In this document: positions 20,895 through 25,162 of the stretch, one piece after another
How the letters are laid out: each line of letters begins with the position of its first letter
Position numbering within the stretch: the stretch's first letter is position 1
Source of the DNA: a virus
Length of the DNA: 25,162 nucleotides
Direction: 5' to 3' (one strand)
IMG/VR virus record: IMGVR_UViG_3300009180_000203
Coordinates: 1 to 25,162 of that record
Notes under the pieces: model-generated
What the model saw: only the letters and a program-made list of their open reading frames with translations
Databases searched by the model: none
Told to the model about the DNA's origin: nothing
Translations under genes and position numbers: made by a program

Positions 20895-23212
20895 TGTCTG
20901 AATTCTCTATTGAATCCTTAGACGCTGCGGCTCGTGGTGTTTCTGGCAAATCTCAGCCTATTGAGCCTAACCAAAAAAAGAAATTGTTTGGACAAAATGT
21001 GTCTGATATGCAGCCACATTTGCAAGCAGAGCCAGACGCGCAAATGCCAACTCAGCCGCAAGACAATTTTTCATTTGATATGAAGAATTTGGACAAGCAA
21101 GCATTTCAAATTGCTTCTGGTCAAATTAAAGCTCCAAAAGAAAGCGGCCCATCTGCTTTAACAACATTTGGCCAAGGATTGGCTTCGCTTGCTGACACAA
21201 CAATTGGGGGTGTAATTCCTGCCGTTGCTGGCGCTGCAACTTATGCTGGTTCACGCTTTATTGGCAAAACGCCACAACAAGCGCAAGCAATTGAACAACA
21301 AGTCGTTGGCGCTGTTGATAAACCATTTGGAAAAATTGCTGGAGTTACAGAAACTGCTGGCTACAAAGGTGAAGCATCACAAAAGCTAATGGAATACATT
21401 GGTCAGCATCTGAATGAAGGTTCTGAAGCCATTTCTAAGAAACTTGGGATTCCTGCTTCTGACGTTCAAAACATGATTGGCAGCTTGTCCATGTTTGGAA
21501 TTCCAGGGGCAAAAAAAGTTGGCGGCGCTGTCAAAGAAGGTGTTTTTGCGGCAGATCAAGCACTTGTAAATGAAGCAAAAATGATTGGCGGCGCAATCAA
21601 AGAAAAGTTGCCAACTGTTCGTGTTGAAATGCAAAAACAACTGGAAGCTAAAAAAGGTCCAGAACTTACGCAAAACATTGAACAATTACAACAACAATTT
21701 GAACAACAAAAAGCCGCTGGACAAGCTAAGCCAGTTACTGAAACAGTTGAAACACCTGCTGGTGAGCCTGTTGCACAAATTAACTTAGGTACGTCTAAGC
21801 CAACAACTCCTGATGCTCCATATACAGAACTAAGTTATTCCGAAAAAGGTTTGCCTTTGGATGAGCAATATGCTCGCGCTAGAGTGTTGCAAAAAGTGCT
21901 TGGAGAAGACCACGCAGTTGACTTGGCTGCTGTTGAAGGCAAAGGCAAAGAACGTGCAACAAACTTTGATGTTTCTAGAACTGACACGTTTCAAGGTAAT
22001 TTGCTTGCAGAGCGTATTGCTGATGAACAAGCCCGTCTTGCTAGATATGGAGAAGGTTTAATCAAAAAATCTGGCGGTACGCTTGGCCTTGATGAATCGG
22101 CTTCATACAAGCGTGGCAATACTGTATTGGCTCCATTTGAAGAATACGGCAATCATTTAGATAAAGAAATTGGCAAACTTTATAAAGAACGCGATAAAAC
22201 TGCTAAAGAAGTACCAATCAAAGCAAACTTTACACAAGATTTGTTAAATGATAAATCTGTTACAAAATTGGCAGACAATGAAAAATTGGCAGATGCTTCA
22301 AAAGCAAAAATGGAAAAGCTCGGAATAATAGACAAAGATGGAAATCTATTAAACACCGATGCTCATGTAGCAGAGCAATTTAGAAAATGGCTTAATGAGC
22401 CTAATGTTTGGTCGCCACAAAACGCTGGTTTGCATAGACTTCTTAAAGATTCTATTGACAACGATGTGTTTGCTCACGCTGACAAAGCAATTTATGAAGA
22501 TGCAAGAAAACTTTTTGGTTTAAAAAAAGATACTTTAGACAATCCAAAAGGCATTGCTACCATTTTGGATGAAAGCGGTCCAAATGGCATTAACAGAAAA
22601 GTTGATGTTGAAAAAGTTGCTAACAAAGTTGCTGGTATGGGCGTAGACCAGTTTACGCACATTATTGATACTTTGGACAAAATGCCTGCTGATATGCAGC
22701 CAAAAGCGCAAAAAGCTAAAGCAGAAATTAAAGCTCAATTTTTAAACCAAGCATTAGCGCAAAAAAGTCCAAATAAACTTACAACTTACATGAATGACAA
22801 TCGTGAAGTTATGAATCGTTTGTTTACGCCAGACGAAATGGCTGACATTCGTGACTATCACAATGCTTCACAAATTCTTAAAACTGATGTTGGATACAAA
22901 GGCGCGGCAGTTCAAAAGATAAATGTTGAACAAAAGTTAATGGGCAAAGTTGGCGAACAAGTTGCCAAAAAAGGCGCGGCTGCATTAGCAGAGTTTGGAA
23001 CTGGCGGCCTTGGAATGGGAGTTCCTGCTGTTGTCGCACACGAAATGGTAGGCAAACAGTTTGAAAAAGGCCAAGCTAAAAAAGTAGCAAAAGCTGAAGA
23101 AGAAGCATTTAAGAAAACACAAGAACGCTTTGTTCCAATTAAAGATTTACTAAAATTGAAACCAGAAACAACAAACCGCATTGAGTTGCGCGGTATGGCA
23201 CGACCAGATTAA
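20894..23212 (+). CDS. large ejection-type protein in P22 gp16 position
   Basis: A 772-aa protein starting by TAATG overlap. P22 gp16 is 609 aa and in the same place. The first 85 residues are polar and likely flexible. A hydrophobic Ala/Gly segment at about 88-125 (ALTTFGQGLASLADTTIGGVIPAVAGAATYAG) could enter a membrane. A Gln-rich coiled coil at about 255-275, a long charged helical region, and a second Gly/Ala hydrophobic stretch at about 696-717 (EFGTGGLGMGVPAVVAHEM) precede a Lys/Glu tail. No lysozyme or protease motif is recognised. Two amphipathic segments in a long helical protein suit a role in forming a DNA channel across the host envelope; this is inferred. Confidence 0.62.
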   Translation: MSEFSIESLDAAARGVSGKSQPIEPNQKKKLFGQNVSDMQPHLQAEPDAQMPTQPQDNFSFDMKNLDKQAFQIASGQIKAPKESGPSALTTFGQGLASLADTTIGGVIPAVAGAATYAGSRFIGKTPQQAQAIEQQVVGAVDKPFGKIAGVTETAGYKGEASQKLMEYIGQHLNEGSEAISKKLGIPASDVQNMIGSLSMFGIPGAKKVGGAVKEGVFAADQALVNEAKMIGGAIKEKLPTVRVEMQKQLEAKKGPELTQNIEQLQQQFEQQKAAGQAKPVTETVETPAGEPVAQINLGTSKPTTPDAPYTELSYSEKGLPLDEQYARARVLQKVLGEDHAVDLAAVEGKGKERATNFDVSRTDTFQGNLLAERIADEQARLARYGEGLIKKSGGTLGLDESASYKRGNTVLAPFEEYGNHLDKEIGKLYKERDKTAKEVPIKANFTQDLLNDKSVTKLADNEKLADASKAKMEKLGIIDKDGNLLNTDAHVAEQFRKWLNEPNVWSPQNAGLHRLLKDSIDNDVFAHADKAIYEDARKLFGLKKDTLDNPKGIATILDESGPNGINRKVDVEKVANKVAGMGVDQFTHIIDTLDKMPADMQPKAQKAKAEIKAQFLNQALAQKSPNKLTTYMNDNREVMNRLFTPDEMADIRDYHNASQILKTDVGYKGAAVQKINVEQKLMGKVGEQVAKKGAAALAEFGTGGLGMGVPAVVAHEMVGKQFEKGQAKKVAKAEEEAFKKTQERFVPIKDLLKLKPETTNRIELRGMARPD

Positions 23213-23221
23213 GGAATAAAA

Positions 23222-23764
23222 ATGGCAGTCAATCTATCCCCCATTGGTAACGGCTTTCAGTTCTTTACCACCACAGGCGTACCACTAGCAGGCGGGTTCA
23301 TCTATACCTACCAGGCTGGTTCTACAACGTCTTCAGCAACTTACACAGATTCTGCTGGCCTTATTGCCAACACAAACCCGATTCAGTTGGGTACTGATGG
23401 CCGACCACCACAAGAGATTTGGTTGACCGCTGGTTCTACTTACAAGTTTGTTCTGACTGATTCAAGCAACGTAACAATTCAGACCTACGACAACCTGTAT
23501 GGCATTATTGGAACAAGCCCAGCCGTGTCTGCTGTGCCTGCTGGCGGCATCATCATGTGGTCAGGCTCAATTGCATCAATCCCTTCTGGTTATGTTTTGT
23601 GTGACGGTACTAACGGTACGCCTAACTTAAAAGACAGTTTTGTGGTGGGTTCTGGCGCTACCTATGCGGTAGGTAACACAGGCGGCTTTACAAGTTCTGT
23701 CACTAGCAACATTGGCACTAACTTGCCTCTGTACTATTCATTAGCATTTATCCAGAAGACATAA
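23222..23764 (+). CDS. tailspike-head-binding-like and tail-collar fusion protein
   Basis: A 180-aa protein with AAGGAATAAA before ATG 23222. Residues 1-95 (GVPLAGGFIYTYQAGSTTSSATYTDSAGL, PIQLGTDGRPPQEIWLTAGSTYKFVLTD, YDNLYGI) match the N-terminal virion-binding domain of P22-like tailspikes. Residues 107-180 (GGIIMWSGSIASIPSGYVLCDGTNGTPNLKDSFVVGSG, ending LPLYYSLAFIQKT) match the phage tail-collar domain. There is no receptor-degrading beta-helix. It is probably a short adaptor or tail tip that binds the tail and carries the collar fold outward. Confidence 0.85.
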   Translation: MAVNLSPIGNGFQFFTTTGVPLAGGFIYTYQAGSTTSSATYTDSAGLIANTNPIQLGTDGRPPQEIWLTAGSTYKFVLTDSSNVTIQTYDNLYGIIGTSPAVSAVPAGGIIMWSGSIASIPSGYVLCDGTNGTPNLKDSFVVGSGATYAVGNTGGFTSSVTSNIGTNLPLYYSLAFIQKT

Positions 23765-23765
23765 C

Positions 23766-23945
23766 ATGACTACGATTGACGCAACTGACGCTCGCTTGTC
23801 CACCCACGAAGAAGTTTGTGCTTTGCGGTATGAAATCATTAACGCCAGGTTAAAGCGCATGGAAACCATTATGATTACGTGCGCTGGCGCAATGATTATG
23901 AGCATGGGTGGCGCTGTCTTTATGCTGATAAACCACACAAAGTAA
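23766..23945 (+). CDS. small membrane protein, holin/XhlA-like
   Basis: A 59-aa protein starting one base after the previous stop. Residues 1-33 form a charged helix (DARLSTHEEVCALRYEIINARLKRME) and residues about 36-56 are one membrane segment (MITCAGAMIMSMGGAVFMLI). This helix-then-TM form resembles XhlA/haemolysin-type phage lysis accessory proteins. Its place at the head of the lysis-type cluster supports this. No sequence motif is decisive, and it could be another inner-membrane phage protein. Confidence 0.6.
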   Translation: MTTIDATDARLSTHEEVCALRYEIINARLKRMETIMITCAGAMIMSMGGAVFMLINHTK

Positions 23946-23946
23946 T

Positions 23947-24672
23947 GTGGACCCAATCAGTCTCCTTCTTATGGCACAGAGTGCAGTTGGTGCTATCCGC
24001 GCTGGCTGTCAAATGCTCTCAGAAGGTAAAGCATTTATTGATGATGCTAAGTCTGAGGTGGAAGGCATTGTCAGTCAAGTCAAAGAAACTTACGAAACAG
24101 TTACGGGATTCTGGGGCTGGATTATTGGACTTTTTGGCGGCACTAAACAAGTTGAGGACACATCACCAGCAGCACCAGTTGCAGCAGCCAAAGTTTCAAA
24201 ACCTGTGGCAAAAAAAGCCAAGTCAGAGTTAAGTTATGAGGAGTTTCAAGCTCGTGCAGTGCATGACATCTGTGAGAATTTAAAAGTTTATTTTGAGGCT
24301 ATTCGACAGCTCAAAATCCATTGTCGGGAACTTGATGAAGAAGCTCTTATCACCGAAAAAGTTGCTGATAGTGCAATTGACCGCATAGAAATTCAATGGC
24401 AAATGAAACAACTGTCAGCACAACTAAAGCAATCCATGATCTACGGCACACCTGAGTCTTTAGGTTTGGGCGCAATGTACGCAGAATTCTTGGCAAAGCA
24501 GGATGAGATAGTTGAGGAACAAGAGGTTGCTCGTGAGTTAAAGCTCAAGAAAGATCGAGATAACGCATGGCAACACGATCACCGCAAACAAATTATGATG
24601 GCCAAACTGGGGTACGTGATCGTGCTAACAGTATCGGCCCTGTGGATAACGGCGTTGTATTTAGCACTATGA
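23947..24672 (+). CDS. hypothetical protein with C-terminal membrane anchor
   Basis: A 241-aa protein beginning at GTG 23947, one base after the previous stop; the tight spacing and lack of a nearer ATG favour this start. The first 50 residues are helical (PISLLLMAQSAVGAIRAGCQMLSEGKAFIDDAKSEV), followed by the short hydrophobic FWGWIIGLFGG (about 56-66), a Pro/Ala/Lys linker, a helical middle (about 95-215) and a C-terminal membrane segment at about 221-241 (YVIVLTVSALWITALYLAL). I know similar proteins beside lysis genes in aquatic phages, with no known function. Its stop overlaps the next start (ATGA). Confidence 0.62.
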   Translation: MDPISLLLMAQSAVGAIRAGCQMLSEGKAFIDDAKSEVEGIVSQVKETYETVTGFWGWIIGLFGGTKQVEDTSPAAPVAAAKVSKPVAKKAKSELSYEEFQARAVHDICENLKVYFEAIRQLKIHCRELDEEALITEKVADSAIDRIEIQWQMKQLSAQLKQSMIYGTPESLGLGAMYAEFLAKQDEIVEEQEVARELKLKKDRDNAWQHDHRKQIMMAKLGYVIVLTVSALWITALYLAL

Positions 24673-24845
24673 AAGAATTTTATTTGTGGGTAGCAATTGT
24701 CACTTGCCTAATCGTGCTTTTGGGGTTCTCAATTGCACTAGCGTTGTACGCAGACAAACAAATCCGTAAAGCGGAAATCATCTTGCAACGTGCAGAACAG
24801 CTTGAACGTAAGCAAAAACTTTTTGAAAGGAAAGATGATGAATGA
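24669..24845 (+). CDS. small membrane protein, spanin/holin-like
   Basis: A 58-aa protein; I start it at ATG 24669, which overlaps the previous stop, rather than a longer in-frame start inside the preceding gene. An N-terminal membrane segment (about 5-25, LWVAIVTCLIVLLGFSIALAL) is followed by a charged coiled coil (KQIRKAEIILQRAEQLERKQ). That shape is like an inner-membrane spanin but it is much shorter than most, or a small holin. It overlaps the next gene. Confidence 0.6.
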   Translation: MKEFYLWVAIVTCLIVLLGFSIALALYADKQIRKAEIILQRAEQLERKQKLFERKDDE

Positions 24846-25162
24846 TTTATTCAATTTGCTCAAAGGTATCGCACCAACATTGGCGACAGCGGTTGCTGGG
24901 CCATTGGGCGGTGCTGCCGTTAGCGCTCTGGCTGCTAAGTTTGGCGTTTCTGATTCTGTTGAGGCTGTGGCTAAAGCTATATTGGGCGACCCTGCGGCTG
25001 CACAAAAGCTGGCAGAATTGGAGTTGGAATATGCCAAGTTAGATGCTGCTGACCGTGATTCAGCGCGTAAAAACGAAATGGCTTTGGCAACTAGCGAACA
25101 CGCGCCAATCTTAAATAAATCGGTCACGCCTGTTTTAGCCATCATTGTTGTGATTGCATGGG
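24838..25162 (+). CDS. 3TM-type holin (GTA_holin_3TM-like), 3' truncated by window
   Basis: An open frame running off the right edge after 108 codons. I use ATG 24838, with AGGA six bases upstream; ATG 24835 directly before it is the alternative. The sequence (TLATAVAGPLGGAAVSALAAKFGV, AILGDPAAAQKLAELELEYAKLDAADRDSARKNEMAL, then KSVTPVLAIIVVIAW) matches the 3TM holin family: an Ala/Gly helix, an acidic helix with DRDSAR, then the first membrane segment. Such holins make holes in the inner membrane to time lysis. The remaining membrane segments lie beyond the window. Confidence 0.82.
   Translation, partial: MNDLFNLLKGIAPTLATAVAGPLGGAAVSALAAKFGVSDSVEAVAKAILGDPAAAQKLAELELEYAKLDAADRDSARKNEMALATSEHAPILNKSVTPVLAIIVVIAW

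Noticed and set aside
1-25162. tRNA or rRNA genes
   Set aside because: No cloverleaf with a TTCGA-type loop and CCA end or rRNA-like stretch was noticed in the short intergenic gaps.

Overview
The window is one end-to-end block of a tailed double-stranded DNA phage (or a very similar prophage). Almost every gene lies on the + strand, genes overlap by 1-8 bases or sit a few bases apart, and no stretch over 300 bases lacks a gene. The order terminase small, terminase large, portal, scaffold, coat, gp4-like, gp10-like, ejection-type proteins is the head-assembly order of P22-type podoviruses. The portal (703 aa), scaffold (298 aa) and coat (418 aa) are also close in length to P22 gp1, gp8 and gp5. 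Shine-Dalgarno sequences and sigma70-like promoters suit a Gram-negative host. The host cannot be named from this sequence, and no integrase, repressor or replication gene is seen.

Layout. 1-700: the 3' end of a DUF1364-like nuclease gene, one small minus-strand gene, and a divergent promoter driving a small Gly/Lys-rich protein. 695-2104: a structured leader, then a chain of small translation-coupled genes: a four-cysteine protein, a GroES-like co-chaperonin, and five microproteins, three of them very lysine-rich. 2101-8164: packaging and head genes, with a promoter, an operator-like dyad and a leader hairpin ahead of the scaffold gene. 8218-13814: a block of eight genes between coat and gp4, a place where P22 has none. 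It holds two tandem paralogous beta-rich proteins, a third beta-rich protein, a 920-aa repetitive fibre, an 89-aa companion, a second fibre-like protein and a second tandem paralogue pair. 13823-17689: gp4-like and gp10-like tail accessory genes, separated by an HNH endonuclease gene with its own consensus-like promoter. 17690-23212: a GNAT-like protein and three large proteins in the place of P22 gp7/gp20/gp16. 23222-25162: a fusion of a tailspike-like head-binding domain with a tail-collar domain, then a lysis-type cluster of small membrane proteins ending in a truncated 3TM-type holin gene. An endolysin gene probably lies beyond the right edge.

How the parts fit. Terminase and portal package DNA into a shell built by scaffold and coat. 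The gp4-like and gp10-like proteins close the portal channel, ejection proteins are packaged for infection, fibres and the collar protein contact the host, and the last cluster releases progeny. Points most worth a second look are the phage co-chaperonin next to the packaging genes, a beta-domain found once in the gp4-like and twice in the gp10-like protein, the HNH gene with a private promoter, and a 23-bp exact repeat over two start regions. I saw no clear sign of a wholly new system; the novelty lies in these combinations.
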